DNA of 64,000 nt, from NCBI GenBank assembly GCA_959606065.1, contig CAUHHV010000001.1:1-64000 (forward strand), given 5' to 3'. This DNA comes from an uncultured Collinsella sp. Its GTDB lineage: Bacteria > Actinomycetota > Coriobacteriia > Coriobacteriales > Coriobacteriaceae. The stretch's first letter is position 1; every line of letters begins with the position of its first letter. The notes below the pieces were generated by a model. That model was not told the DNA's origin. It made no database searches and was given only the letters and a program-made list of their open reading frames with translations. Shown here in pieces: positions 17,992 to 27,666 of the stretch. The position numbers and the translations under genes were made by a program.

Positions 17992-19204
17992 AGCATCGAA
18001 ACCCACCTTCCGCCGCGCCGGAGGGCGTTCCGGCGCGCCTGCCAAACCTCAACGCAATACCGTCGCGCATTCTAAGTCTGTCGGGCATGCTCGACAGACC
18101 AGTCGTCCGGTCGTTGGCTCGCAGCTCGGTAATCGTCCGGCCGCAAAAAAGTCCTCGCGTCCCTCGGTGACGTCAAAGCCTGTTATGGGCGCCAAACCTG
18201 CCCGTCCCATGGCAACTCCTAAGCCCTCGACGGGAACTAAAGCGCCGCGTCCAGGTCGCACGCTGGGCGCATCGAAACCACGCTCGCTGACATCGGTGCC
18301 GGCTACCGCCAAGAAGCCTTCGGGTAAAAAAAGCGTCAACCCGTTGTCTTCACTTGGGGCGATGGTAAATAAAACATCAGACGCCGCTTCTGTCGTTACA
18401 GGCAAAGGCAAAATCGTTGGCGGCGTTCTGGCCGTCTTGGCCGTGCTCGTCGTCGTTGCCATCGTGGTGATTAACTCTGGATTGTTTACCGCCACTGATA
18501 TTCAGATTCAAGGCAGCGAGCATGTGACGAAGCACGATGCTATCCAGCTGATCGATTTGCCCGAGGGAACGTCGCTTTTTAACGTCGATCCCGACCAGAT
18601 TACCGAGGACCTCAAGCAGAACCCGTGGGTCTCGGGCGTAGATGTCCAGCGTCAGTTCCCGCATACGCTCATCATTACGCCGATGGAGCGCAAGGTCATC
18701 GCAATTGCCTATATCAGCTCCGATGACCTTGCCTGGGCCATCGGGGATGATGACACCTGGATCGCCCCGCTGTCGACGTCGGTCGAAGTGGATGACCAGG
18801 GCAACGTCATCACGACGGGGCAGGGCTCAAATACCCTGACCGGCATTGATGCCGCGCTGGCGCTCGCTAAGCACTATGGCGCGGTGTTGTTGACTGATGT
18901 CTCGGCGGATGTCGCTCCGGTTTCCGGCCAGGCGGTGAGCTCCAAGGCCGTTAAGGCTGGCTTGGATTATGTGCGTGGTTTTTCGAGCGAGTTCTTGGGA
19001 CAAGTCAAGGATATTTCCACGCCTTCGGTCGAAGCCATCTCGGCAAACCTCAATAACGGCATTGAGGTGTCGCTGGGCGATTCGGACGATATCGTCAAGA
19101 AGGAACGCGTAGTTACCAAGTTGCTTTCGCAGGTAGAGGGCGTAACATATATCAATGTGCGCTCTCCGGGTAACTATACATTTAGGAACGCTCCGACCTC
19201 GTAG
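17948..19204 (+). CDS. ftsQ: FtsQ/DivIB-type cell division protein
   Basis: Bitopic division protein of the FtsQLB complex. 418 residues, long for the family because of a 155-residue cytoplasmic, Lys/Arg/Pro/Ser-rich head. A membrane segment (about 157-176, VGGVLAVLAVLVVVAIVVI) is followed by a POTRA domain (about 181-250: FTATDIQIQGSEHVTKHDAI ... TSLFNVDPDQI ... NPWVSGVDVQRQFPHTLIITPMERKVIA) and a beta-domain with IAPLSTSVEVDDQGNVIT. ATG 17948 lies inside the murB 3' end, with GAGGGAGG before it. The head contains repeated K-P and R-P motifs and may bind nucleic acid or partner proteins; that is a guess. Confidence 0.92.
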   Translation: MASSSDRKLNSSASRASKPTFRRAGGRSGAPAKPQRNTVAHSKSVGHARQTSRPVVGSQLGNRPAAKKSSRPSVTSKPVMGAKPARPMATPKPSTGTKAPRPGRTLGASKPRSLTSVPATAKKPSGKKSVNPLSSLGAMVNKTSDAASVVTGKGKIVGGVLAVLAVLVVVAIVVINSGLFTATDIQIQGSEHVTKHDAIQLIDLPEGTSLFNVDPDQITEDLKQNPWVSGVDVQRQFPHTLIITPMERKVIAIAYISSDDLAWAIGDDDTWIAPLSTSVEVDDQGNVITTGQGSNTLTGIDAALALAKHYGAVLLTDVSADVAPVSGQAVSSKAVKAGLDYVRGFSSEFLGQVKDISTPSVEAISANLNNGIEVSLGDSDDIVKKERVVTKLLSQVEGVTYINVRSPGNYTFRNAPTS

Positions 19205-19403
19205 CGCTGGTTGATGCTTTGTTGAGGGGCCATACCACGCCGTTTATCTGGTTTGTTTGGTTTTCACGGTCAATTATTTGACTGATACGTTCATAATGTG
19301 CAAACATAATACGGTTTACCTTTGCATTTACTTTCAACCTGAAGGTTAATGTGCGCAGGGGTCGACCCATGCTATGGCTATAACCTTTGTTCGGAGGACC
19401 GAC
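19205..19403 (+). other. ftsQ-ftsZ spacer with a 12-bp palindrome
   Basis: A 199-base AT-richer spacer. It holds TTGACT (19278-19283), two CATAAT hexamers (19292-19297 and 19305-19310; spacings 8 and 21, neither ideal), and the palindrome AACCTGAAGGTT (19336-19347). ftsZ probably has its own promoter here, but I cannot fix the elements. Confidence 0.4.
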
Positions 19404-20558
19404 ATGCACGAGACAGAGATCAACAACTACCTTGCCGTCATTAAGGTGGTCGGCGTCGGCGGCGGCGGTACCAACGCGGTCAATCGAATGATCGAAGAGG
19501 GCATCCGCGGCGTCGAGTTTGTTGCCATCAACACCGATGCTCAGGCACTCGCGATCTCTGATGCCGATATCAAGGTGCACATCGGCACCGACCTTACCCG
19601 CGGCCTGGGCGCCGGCGCCAACCCCGAGGTTGGCCGCAAGGCTGCCGATGAGTCCCGCGACGACATTGCCGAGGCGCTCGCTGGCGCCGACATGGTGTTC
19701 ATCACCTGCGGCGAGGGCGGTGGCACCGGTACCGGCGCTGCTCCCATCGTTGCCGATATCGCGATGAACGAGGTCGGTGCGCTGACCGTCGCCGTCGTGA
19801 CCAAGCCCTTCACCTTCGAGGGCCGCAAGCGCAAGAAGAGCGCCGAGGAGGGCATTAAGACCCTCTCCGATTGCGTCGACACCATGATCGTCATCCCTAA
19901 CGATAAGCTGCTCGACATCGCCGAGAAGAAGACCACCATGCTCGAGGCCTTCGCGATTGCCGATGGCGTCCTTTCCCAGGGCACCCAGGGCATCACCGAC
20001 CTCATCACCGTCCCCGGTATCATCAACCTGGACTTCGCCGATGTTAAGACCATCATGAAGCAGGCCGGTACCGCCATGATGGGTATCGGTACCTCTTCTG
20101 GGGACACCCGTGCCGTCGACGCTGCCCAGCAGGCCATCTCCAGCCCGCTGCTCGAGAGCTCCATCGATGGCGCCACGCGCGTGCTGCTCTCCATCGCCGG
20201 TTCCAAGGACCTGGGCATCCAGGAGATCAGCGACGCCGCCGACGTTGTCGCCAACGCCGTCGACCCCGAGGCCAACATCATCTTCGGTACCGTTGTCGAC
20301 GAGTCCCTGGGCGATCAGGTGCGTATCACCGTCATCGCTACGGGCTTCTCCGACTCCAACGTCAACCGTCAGGACGAGCTCTTTGCTGCTCAGCAGTCTC
20401 AGAGCAAGGCCGCTGCCTCCGCTGAGCCGCAGCGCACCGCTCCTGCCACGAGCCCGGCTCAGGCCGCTCCGACCCGCAACGTCGGTGGCACCGAGCTTCC
20501 TAACTTCGGCAACGATCAGTTCGAGCTTCCCGACTTCCTGAAGCGCGGTAGCTTCTAA
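19404..20558 (+). CDS. ftsZ: Cell division protein FtsZ
   Basis: Tubulin-like GTPase that forms the Z-ring. ATG 19404 is used because GGAGG lies seven bases upstream and the product then begins [22 protein letters not shown]; an ATG at 19374 lacks a site. 384 residues. GTP-binding signature [10 protein letters not shown] (105-114), T7 synergy region with NLDFADV, and the conserved C-terminal peptide ELPDFLKR, which binds membrane anchors such as SepF. A flexible Ala/Gln/Ser-rich linker (about 325-365) precedes it. No ftsA is found, so SepF (encoded 6.4 kb downstream) is the likely anchor. A terminator follows 25 bases after the stop. Confidence 0.98.
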   Translation: MHETEINNYLAVIKVVGVGGGGTNAVNRMIEEGIRGVEFVAINTDAQALAISDADIKVHIGTDLTRGLGAGANPEVGRKAADESRDDIAEALAGADMVFITCGEGGGTGTGAAPIVADIAMNEVGALTVAVVTKPFTFEGRKRKKSAEEGIKTLSDCVDTMIVIPNDKLLDIAEKKTTMLEAFAIADGVLSQGTQGITDLITVPGIINLDFADVKTIMKQAGTAMMGIGTSSGDTRAVDAAQQAISSPLLESSIDGATRVLLSIAGSKDLGIQEISDAADVVANAVDPEANIIFGTVVDESLGDQVRITVIATGFSDSNVNRQDELFAAQQSQSKAAASAEPQRTAPATSPAQAAPTRNVGGTELPNFGNDQFELPDFLKRGSF

Positions 20559-20583
20559 GTCGTTCTTTGCATTGTTGTGCACA

Positions 20584-20615
20584 GGGGCGTGTCCGTATGG
20601 ACGCGCCCTTTTTAT
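20584..20615 (+). terminator. Rho-independent terminator of ftsZ
   Basis: The stem GGGCGTGTCC / GGACGCGCCC with a short GTAT loop is followed by TTTTTATTT. Confidence 0.9.
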
Positions 20616-20768
20616 TTCGACTTTGTAAACTAGAACCTCCAATCTCTTTACGTTCCCTTTACGATTGCCTCCAGCGCAGCAGGTATCCTTTTAGAGAAGT
20701 ATGACAGCCGTATAAACGCGGGCTGTAGCGGCGATGCCGCGGTACTTGTGTTATTAGGAGGCTTTAGT

Positions 20769-21569
20769 ATGGCAGCACGTGCGGACAAAGTTTCGCGTGT
20801 CGACCATGATGGAGTTACGTTGGTGGAGGGCGCGACATCCGATGTTCGCTTTGCCTTCACCGAGCGCGCCGGTGGCGTTTCCGAAGATGCGTACTCCTCA
20901 CTCAACTTGGGCTCGCATGTTGGCGATGACCCCTTTGCTGTTCAAGAAAATCGTCGTCGTGCGCTCGAGGCTATGGGTGCCGCCGAGTGCGAGCACAACC
21001 TGCTCGTTCCCAATCAGGTCCATGGTGATCATATCGTTGCGGTGACCTCGAACGGCGCCGATGACCTTGAGGACGTTCGCGAGCAGATTGCCGAGGGCTG
21101 TGATGCCATCGTCTGCACGGCGCATAACGTGCCCGTGCTGCTCTGCTTTGCCGACTGCGTTCCCGTGGTGCTGGTGGCCCCCGGCGGATTTGCCGTGGTG
21201 CACTCCGGTTGGAAGGGCACGATTGCACGTATTTCCGCCAAGGCGTGCCAGGCGCTTTGCGATGCTGCCGGCTGCGATGCGAGCGACGTTTCCGCCTATA
21301 TCGGCCCCCATATCTTGGGTGACGAATATGAGGTATCCCAGGAACTCATGGATCGCTTTGCCGCCGAGTTCTCGTGCATCGATGCGAGCACCTCTCGCAT
21401 GCTCAATCTTTCCGCTGCCATTTGCGAGGCGCTGGTAGATGTCGGTGTCGACGCGGATAATATCGTGGATACCCAGCTTTCGACTGTGCGTCAGAACGAC
21501 CGCTTTTATTCCTACCGTAACGAGAACGGCACCTGTGGGCGCCATGCTGCGATCGGCGTGATGCTATGA
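20769..21569 (+). CDS. pgeF: PgeF/YfiH family purine nucleoside phosphorylase (laccase-domain protein)
   Basis: Multicopper-oxidase-unrelated 'laccase domain' protein; characterised members act on purine nucleosides or edit peptidoglycan precursors. ATG 20769 (GGAGG, spacing 7) gives 266 residues; an upstream in-frame codon lacks a site. Conserved metal/active-site motifs: NQVHGDHIVAV, VLLCFADCVPVVLV, VVHSGWKGT and AYIGPHILGDEYEVS. Placement right after ftsZ is usual in actinobacteria. Unusually, the stop overlaps the pstS start in ATGA, so it is the first gene of an operon with the phosphate transporter. A Cys-rich YSSLNLGSHVGDD-type N-terminal block is normal for the family. Confidence 0.92.
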   Translation: MAARADKVSRVDHDGVTLVEGATSDVRFAFTERAGGVSEDAYSSLNLGSHVGDDPFAVQENRRRALEAMGAAECEHNLLVPNQVHGDHIVAVTSNGADDLEDVREQIAEGCDAIVCTAHNVPVLLCFADCVPVVLVAPGGFAVVHSGWKGTIARISAKACQALCDAAGCDASDVSAYIGPHILGDEYEVSQELMDRFAAEFSCIDASTSRMLNLSAAICEALVDVGVDADNIVDTQLSTVRQNDRFYSYRNENGTCGRHAAIGVML

Positions 21570-22402
21570 GAAAGATCGTATCGGTCCTGAGCGTCGCTGT
21601 GCTTACGCTTACGCTGTGCGCCTGTTCTTCGGGATCTTCCACCTCTTCCATTACCGTCGCTGGCTCCACGACCTGCCTTCCTATCGCCGAGATTGCGGCC
21701 GAGGGTTTTAAGGAGGAGACCGGCATCGACGTGCTCGTTTCCGGTTTGGGTTCTTCCGCTGGCATCGAGGCCGTCAGCGCCGGCACGGCCGATATCGCCA
21801 GCTCCTCCCGTGGACTCAATGCCGACGAACAGGATCTGGGCCTGACTCCCATCGTCATTGCCCACGACGGTATTGCGGTCATCGTGAACGACGACAACCC
21901 CGTCGATAACCTCTCGACCGAGCAGCTCCGCGATATCTACGCCGGCAAGATCACCAACTGGAAAGAAGTCGGTGGCGAGGACCTGAGGATTCAGGTCATC
22001 AACCGAGACGAGGCGTCCGGTACGCGCGAGGCCTTCCGTACCATCGTGATGGACGGCACGCCGTTCGATCGCCGTTCGGCTGTTCTTTCGGGTACGGGCC
22101 AGGTACGCGATGTCGTGTCCCGCTCGCGTGGCGCTATTGGCTACATCTCGCTGGGTTTTGTCGAGAGTCTCAACGCCAAGACCTCGGTCAAGGCCGTCTC
22201 GGTCAATCATGTTGAGGCGTCCGAGAAGACGGTCGCGAGCGGCGGCTATCCCATCTCGCGCGACCTTTACTTCTTTGTGAAGGGTGCGCCTTCGCAGCAG
22301 GCGCAGGATTACATCGACTACGTGACGTCCGAAAAGATGGACAAGCAGATTCGCGAGGCGGGCTTTATTCCCGTCACCAACGACGAGAAGGGGAGTGAGT
22401 AG
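21566..22402 (+). CDS. pstS: Phosphate ABC transporter substrate-binding lipoprotein
   Basis: Extracellular phosphate-binding protein of the Pst importer. 278 residues. The signal sequence MRKIVSVLSVAVLTLTLCAC ends in a lipobox (LCAC), so Cys20 would be lipidated. Phosphate-binding features of the family: VAGSTTCLPIAE (normally GSST/GSTT), SSRGLNADE, and NRDEASGTREAF (contacts phosphate through Ser/Gly-Thr-Arg). It starts inside the pgeF stop codon (ATGA, 4-base overlap) and is followed after one base by pstC. No PhoB/PhoP box could be recognised upstream, which is notable for a pst operon; its expression may depend on pgeF transcription. Confidence 0.95.
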   Translation: MRKIVSVLSVAVLTLTLCACSSGSSTSSITVAGSTTCLPIAEIAAEGFKEETGIDVLVSGLGSSAGIEAVSAGTADIASSSRGLNADEQDLGLTPIVIAHDGIAVIVNDDNPVDNLSTEQLRDIYAGKITNWKEVGGEDLRIQVINRDEASGTREAFRTIVMDGTPFDRRSAVLSGTGQVRDVVSRSRGAIGYISLGFVESLNAKTSVKAVSVNHVEASEKTVASGGYPISRDLYFFVKGAPSQQAQDYIDYVTSEKMDKQIREAGFIPVTNDEKGSE

Positions 22403-22403
22403 C

Positions 22404-23330
22404 ATGGAAGCACAGGAAAACTCCCAGACTGAGCAGAATGCTCAGGCACCCAAGAAGCGCGAGCTGGCGCTCGTATCGCGCAGTACCTATATCAAGGAGA
22501 AGGCGCTGCAGTGGATCTTCTTTGCCTGCGCGTTTTTGGCGGTCGTTACCGTCATCCTGATTTTTGTCTTTACCACGTACTCGGCGCTGCCCGTCTTTAC
22601 CGACATCGGTCTGGCGGACTTCTTTAGCTTTACGTGGGCGCCCTCTGAGGGACACTACGGCATCATGTCGCTGCTTGCCGGCTCAGGTCTGGTGACCGTC
22701 GGTGCGCTCGCCATGGGCGTGCCGCTAGGTGTGGGCACGGCCGTGTACCTGGTCGAGATCGCCGGCAAGCGCGTGCGCAAGCTCATCAGCCCCGCCGTTG
22801 ACCTGCTGGCGGGCATACCCTCCATCATCTACGGCTTCTTTGGCATGATCATCATCCGCCCGTTTATCGCACAACTGACCGGCGGCCTTGGTTTTGGTGC
22901 GCTGACGGCGTGGTTTGTGCTCGCCATCATGATCGTCCCTACCATCACCACGCTCACCATCGATGCCCTCAATTCCATTCCCATGGGCATTCGCGAGGCA
23001 TCGTATGCCATGGGCGCCACAAAGTGGCAGACCATCTATAAGGTCGTGCTACCTGCCGCGAAGCTGGGTATCGTTGATGCCATCGTGCTGGGTATGGGCC
23101 GTGCCATCGGCGAGACCATGGCCGTGCTCATGGTCGTAGGTAACGCCCCGGTTATTCCCGACAGCATTGCGAGCCCCATCTCGACGCTCACGAGCCAGAT
23201 TGCGCTCGACATGAGCTATTCCTCGGGTCTGCACCGCTCGGCGCTGTTCGGCATGGGTGTGGTCCTGTTTATCATCTCCGCCACGCTGGTGGGTATCGTC
23301 CGTCTGATTTCCAAGAAGAAGAGGGGGTAG
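22404..23330 (+). CDS. pstC: Phosphate ABC transporter permease PstC
   Basis: Inner-membrane permease subunit of PstSCAB. ATG 22404 has GGGGAG upstream and lies one base after pstS. 308 residues with six hydrophobic segments; the hydrophilic N-terminus runs to about 34. Conserved: VDLLAGIPSIIYGFFGM, EASYAMGATKWQTIYKVVLPAAKLGIVDAIVLGMGRAIGETMAV (EAA-loop contacting PstB). pstA follows after 3 bases. Confidence 0.95.
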   Translation: MEAQENSQTEQNAQAPKKRELALVSRSTYIKEKALQWIFFACAFLAVVTVILIFVFTTYSALPVFTDIGLADFFSFTWAPSEGHYGIMSLLAGSGLVTVGALAMGVPLGVGTAVYLVEIAGKRVRKLISPAVDLLAGIPSIIYGFFGMIIIRPFIAQLTGGLGFGALTAWFVLAIMIVPTITTLTIDALNSIPMGIREASYAMGATKWQTIYKVVLPAAKLGIVDAIVLGMGRAIGETMAVLMVVGNAPVIPDSIASPISTLTSQIALDMSYSSGLHRSALFGMGVVLFIISATLVGIVRLISKKKRG

Positions 23331-23333
23331 GCT

Positions 23334-24239
23334 ATGTCCGATTCCGTTGACACGACGGTCGATACGACCTCGTCGCGCGAGCGCATCAAGCGTGCCCTTT
23401 CCCACGGCAAGAAGGGCCGCATCAACAAGGACCTGTCCAACAAGATCATGCTTGGCGTGTTTCGTGCCGCTGCCTACATCACCACGCTGGTGCTGGTCGC
23501 TATCATCGCCTACGTGGTCATCAACGGCCTGCCACACATCTCGCTCGACTTTATCTTCGGTTGGCCCCAGGGCGTCAACGCCGAGGGCGGAATTTGGCCC
23601 ACGATCGTCTCGACCGTCTACGTGACGGCGCTCGCCATGCTTATCTGCACGCCGATCGCTGTGCTGGCAGCCGTCTATCTGGCCGAGTACGCCAAGCAGG
23701 GCAAGGTCGTCGAGCTCATTCGCTACGCTGCTGACGCTTTGGCCTCGGTGCCCTCCATCGTTATGGGCCTGTTTGGCTACGCCTTGTTTGTCGAGGCTAT
23801 GGGCCTGGGCCTTTCGATGGTCTCGGCCGCTCTGGCGCTCGCGCTCTTGATGCTTCCCATCGTCATGCGCACCACCGAAGAAGCCATTCGCGCCGTTCCG
23901 CGCTATATCCGTTGGGGCGCGTACGGCCTGGGCGCTACCAAGTGGCAGGTCGTCTCCAAGATCGTGCTTCCTTCGGCCTTTGGCCGCATTGCCACGGGCA
24001 TCGTCCTTGCCATCGGCCGTGCCATCGGCGAGACCGCCGTGGTGCTCTACACCATGGGCCAGGCCATCAATCTACCTATTTCGCCGCTCGATTCCGGTCG
24101 TCCCATGACCGTTCACCTGTACCTGCTTGCCAACGACGGCATCAACATGAACGCAGCCTACGGCACTGCGCTCTTGCTGATGGTGATCATTTTGGCCTTC
24201 AACCTGTTTGCGCGCTTCCTGTCGCGTAAGCGTCGCTAG
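23334..24239 (+). CDS. pstA: Phosphate ABC transporter permease PstA
   Basis: Second permease subunit. 301 residues, six membrane segments after a 45-residue basic N-terminus. Conserved EAA-type loop: AVPRYIRWGAYGLGATKWQVVSKIVLPSAFGRIATGIVLAIGRAIGETA, together with DALASVPSIVMGLFGYALF. It shares the GATKWQ and GRAIGET blocks with PstC but has the PstA-type IWPTIVSTVYVT region. Adjacent to pstC (3 bases) and pstB (12 bases). Confidence 0.95.
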   Translation: MSDSVDTTVDTTSSRERIKRALSHGKKGRINKDLSNKIMLGVFRAAAYITTLVLVAIIAYVVINGLPHISLDFIFGWPQGVNAEGGIWPTIVSTVYVTALAMLICTPIAVLAAVYLAEYAKQGKVVELIRYAADALASVPSIVMGLFGYALFVEAMGLGLSMVSAALALALLMLPIVMRTTEEAIRAVPRYIRWGAYGLGATKWQVVSKIVLPSAFGRIATGIVLAIGRAIGETAVVLYTMGQAINLPISPLDSGRPMTVHLYLLANDGINMNAAYGTALLLMVIILAFNLFARFLSRKRR

Positions 24240-24251
24240 TTAAGGAGTCCC

Positions 24252-25055
<804 letters not shown>

Positions 25056-25147
25056 TCGGTGCGACTAGTCCCAAGCCGATCGGACCTGGTCCGGTGCGTA
25101 TTCACTGTGCGGGCGGCATGACCGCACCCAACTGATTGGAGTGAACC

Positions 25148-26005
25148 ATGCGCAAACTGTTTTCCCGTCAGCTCATCGAGGCCCGCCACGAGATGCTGAG
25201 CATCTACGAGGCCGTCGATCTGGCCCTCCACGATGCCGTGAGGGCCTATGTTACCGACGACCGCAAGCTCGCCACCAAGACCAAGAAGCGCACGCTTTCG
25301 ATTGACGCACGCTGCGCCAACCTGGAGGCCGTCTGCTACAACCTGATTGCCACGCAGTCACCGGTCGCCTCCGACTTCCGCTTGCTGCAGACGATCATCT
25401 ACGTCGACTTTAACCTGCAGCGCATGACCGATAAGGTTCGCCAGATTTGCCGTGCCACGCGTCATATGATCAAGGCCGACATCTCGCTGCCCAAGGAGCT
25501 TGTCGGCACGGTCGAGGCCGAGGCTGAGGCCGTCTACCAGGTGCTGGGCTCTTCGCTTTCTGCGCTCGTCACCAACGACATGTCCATCATCTGCAACTTG
25601 GCCGTCGAGGACGAGCCAGTGCACGCCGCCTACGAGAAGTTCTTCCGCACCTTTAACCGTATGGATACGGGCGACTTTATGGACGACGACAGCAACTATG
25701 ACGACCTGCGCCGCGCCATCATGGTATCGCGCTATCTCGATCGCATCGCCTCGATTTCCATCGATGCCGCCTGCCGTCTGACCTTCCTGTTGACCGGACA
25801 GCGTATGACTGCCGGTGATATCGCCTGCACTGATGAGGATGAGCTCGAGAGCATGCGCGTGCCTTCGGGCGAGGGTGTTATCATGAGGCCCGCCGTCGAC
25901 GCGCGCTACGTTGCCAAGGTGCCCGTTAGCGAGGTCAGCGAGGGTCTTCGCTACCTGCTCGATCATCTTGAGGACGAGGACGATGGCGAGGACGACGAGG
26001 AGTAA
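25148..26005 (+). CDS. phoU: Phosphate signalling protein PhoU
   Basis: PhoU binds the Pst transporter and phosphate-sensing histidine kinases and dampens phosphate uptake and Pho signalling. 285 residues with two three-helix PhoU repeats: first about 8-100 (ALHDAVRAYVTDDRKLA ... SPVASDFRLLQTIIYVDFNLQRMTDKV), second about 115-215. Usual PhoU is 215-240 residues; the excess is a C-terminal extension from about 225 that ends in an acidic tail, HLEDEDDGEDDEE. In the second repeat the usual E-R-I/DH motif reads YLDRIASISIDAA. Last gene of the pgeF-pstSCAB-phoU unit; a GC hairpin follows. Confidence 0.92.
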   Translation: MRKLFSRQLIEARHEMLSIYEAVDLALHDAVRAYVTDDRKLATKTKKRTLSIDARCANLEAVCYNLIATQSPVASDFRLLQTIIYVDFNLQRMTDKVRQICRATRHMIKADISLPKELVGTVEAEAEAVYQVLGSSLSALVTNDMSIICNLAVEDEPVHAAYEKFFRTFNRMDTGDFMDDDSNYDDLRRAIMVSRYLDRIASISIDAACRLTFLLTGQRMTAGDIACTDEDELESMRVPSGEGVIMRPAVDARYVAKVPVSEVSEGLRYLLDHLEDEDDGEDDEE

Positions 26006-26042
26006 GTAACCCCGTTCGTCGAAAGATTGTAAATACCTAAGT

Positions 26043-26074
26043 GAGCGCGGCCTTGCACATGCGGGGCCGCGCTC
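26043..26074 (+). terminator. GC-rich hairpin after phoU, weak terminator
   Basis: GAGCGCGGCC (26043-26052) pairs with GGCCGCGCTC (26065-26074). The following TTGCGTTAG is poor in T, so termination may be incomplete and read into yggS. Confidence 0.55.
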
Positions 26075-26124
26075 TTGCGTTAGCATGGGACTACTTGTTT
26101 GGCTGTCAGCGGAGGCGATTGGCA

Positions 26125-26862
26125 ATGGATAACTATTTGGACTTGATGCGCGCTCGCCGCGAGCAGATTCTGGAACGTTTTTATGCGGCGCTCGATCGCG
26201 CGGGCCGTCCCCACGACGCCGCGAGCCTCATTGCCGTGTCCAAGACCGTTGGTGTCGATGAGACCGTTGCCGCCATCCAGGCGGGGTATCGCCATTTTGC
26301 CGAGAACCGCCCGCAGGAGCTGGTTCGCAAGCTCACGGGTCTGGCGGAGCATCCGGAGCTGCCCGAGGTGCGCTTCGATATGATCGGCAACCTGCAGACC
26401 AATAAGATCAATGCGGTGCTGGGCTCAGCCGAGCTGATTCACTCGGTGGGTTCGCTGCATCTGGCGCAGGCGATCTCGAGCCGTGCTGTCCGCAAGATTG
26501 AGGCAGGCGAGCTCGCCGGCCCCCAGCGTGTGCTCATTGAGGTCAATGTGAGTGGTGAGGAGTCGAAGGGAGGCTTTTCGCCCGATGAGATTCGCGCCGC
26601 CGCGGGTGAGCTTGCGGAACTTGAGGGAATTTGCGTGCAGGGGCTTATGACTATGGCGCCCCGGGGGAATAAGGATGTGGCACGCCGCACCTTTGCGGGT
26701 CTTCGTGAGCTGAGGGATGAGCTGGAGGCGGCGCATCCCGATTTGAACCTGCCTGAGCTTTCCTGCGGCATGAGCGAGGACTTTGAGCCTGCCCTTGAGG
26801 AGGGCTCTACGCTCGTTCGCCTGGGCAGGGTAGTATTTAGCCCGGAGTTTGCAGTAAAATAA
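26125..26862 (+). CDS. yggS: YggS family pyridoxal-phosphate homeostasis protein
   Basis: PLP-binding, alanine-racemase-fold protein (PLPBP) that buffers cellular PLP; no catalytic activity is known. ATG 26125 has GGAGG nine bases upstream; a longer frame from 26041 begins in the hairpin. 245 residues, the usual size. PLP-lysine region LIAVSKTVGVDE (Lys40), then HFAENRPQELVRK, FDMIGNLQTNKIN, HSVGSLHLAQAIS, LIEVNVSGEESKGGF, GLMTMAP, and LSCGMSEDFEPALEEGSTLVRLGR. In actinobacteria this gene normally lies between pgeF and sepF, as expected if the pst genes were inserted. A 60-base spacer leads to sepF. Confidence 0.95.
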   Translation: MDNYLDLMRARREQILERFYAALDRAGRPHDAASLIAVSKTVGVDETVAAIQAGYRHFAENRPQELVRKLTGLAEHPELPEVRFDMIGNLQTNKINAVLGSAELIHSVGSLHLAQAISSRAVRKIEAGELAGPQRVLIEVNVSGEESKGGFSPDEIRAAAGELAELEGICVQGLMTMAPRGNKDVARRTFAGLRELRDELEAAHPDLNLPELSCGMSEDFEPALEEGSTLVRLGRVVFSPEFAVK

Positions 26863-26922
26863 GGCTCTGAAGTGCGCACTGATTATCGGGGCGCCTGCAC
26901 TAAACCGCGAGAGGACACAACC

Positions 26923-27645
26923 ATGGGCTTCCTTGACGAGATTAAAAATAAGATGCACCTGGGCGGCCAGCAGGGTTACGACCAGGGTTATGGCCAGGAC
27001 GACGACTACGGCTACGATGACGGCTATGACGATAGTTATCAGGGCAACGGCTACAGCGGTGCTTCGGGCGAGGGCTTCTACACCCAAGACGAGCCGAGCA
27101 ACGGCCTGCTTGGTCAGACGCGCCGCGGTGAAGCTGAGTCGGTTGCCGTGTATACGCGCTCCGGTCAGCTGGTCGGCGATGACTCTCGCCATGCCACAAC
27201 GTATAACCCGCCTTCGCGCTCGCAGGACAGTGTTGCGAGCGGTTATCGTCCTGGTGCCTATGACACGCCGTCTAGCTACGCCGAGAACACCCGCGCCCGT
27301 GCCGCCGCTGCGCCCGCGCCTGCACCGAGCGATGCCTCGGCCTATGCGAGCAATATCATCAACGCCACACCGCAGCTGCCGGCCTATGTCCTGCGCCCCG
27401 AGAGCTATGACGACGTGGAGACCGTGGTGCGCCGCGTTCGCACCAAGCAGCCTGTCGCACTGATTTTTGTGGGCGTACGCACCGAAGTTGCCAAGCGCGT
27501 CTTGGACTTCTCTTACGGCTTTGCCTGCGGTCTGGGTGCCACGGTCAAGGAGGTGGGCGACCGCGTGTTCATGGTGCTGCCCGCCGGTTGCGAGGTCAAA
27601 GATTCCGATCTCAAGAAGCTTCGTGCGGACGGCTACCTTAAGTAA
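26923..27645 (+). CDS. sepF: Cell division protein SepF
   Basis: FtsZ-binding membrane anchor and Z-ring assembly factor. ATG 26923 (MGFLDEIKNKMHLGG; GAGAGGA upstream) gives 240 residues; an upstream frame from 26872 has no site. The first residues form the amphipathic membrane-targeting helix (MGFLDEIKNKM), followed by a long Gly/Tyr/Asp-rich linker (15-45) and an Ala/Pro-rich part. The SepF core is at about 145-230: VLRPESYDDVETVVRRVRTKQPVALIFVGVRTEVAKRVLDFSYGFACGLGATVKEVGDRVFMVLP. With no ftsA in the cluster, this is the probable essential tether of FtsZ. yggT follows in the same operon. Confidence 0.95.
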   Translation: MGFLDEIKNKMHLGGQQGYDQGYGQDDDYGYDDGYDDSYQGNGYSGASGEGFYTQDEPSNGLLGQTRRGEAESVAVYTRSGQLVGDDSRHATTYNPPSRSQDSVASGYRPGAYDTPSSYAENTRARAAAAPAPAPSDASAYASNIINATPQLPAYVLRPESYDDVETVVRRVRTKQPVALIFVGVRTEVAKRVLDFSYGFACGLGATVKEVGDRVFMVLPAGCEVKDSDLKKLRADGYLK

Positions 27646-27666
27646 AGACAAGACGAGGAGATTCCC

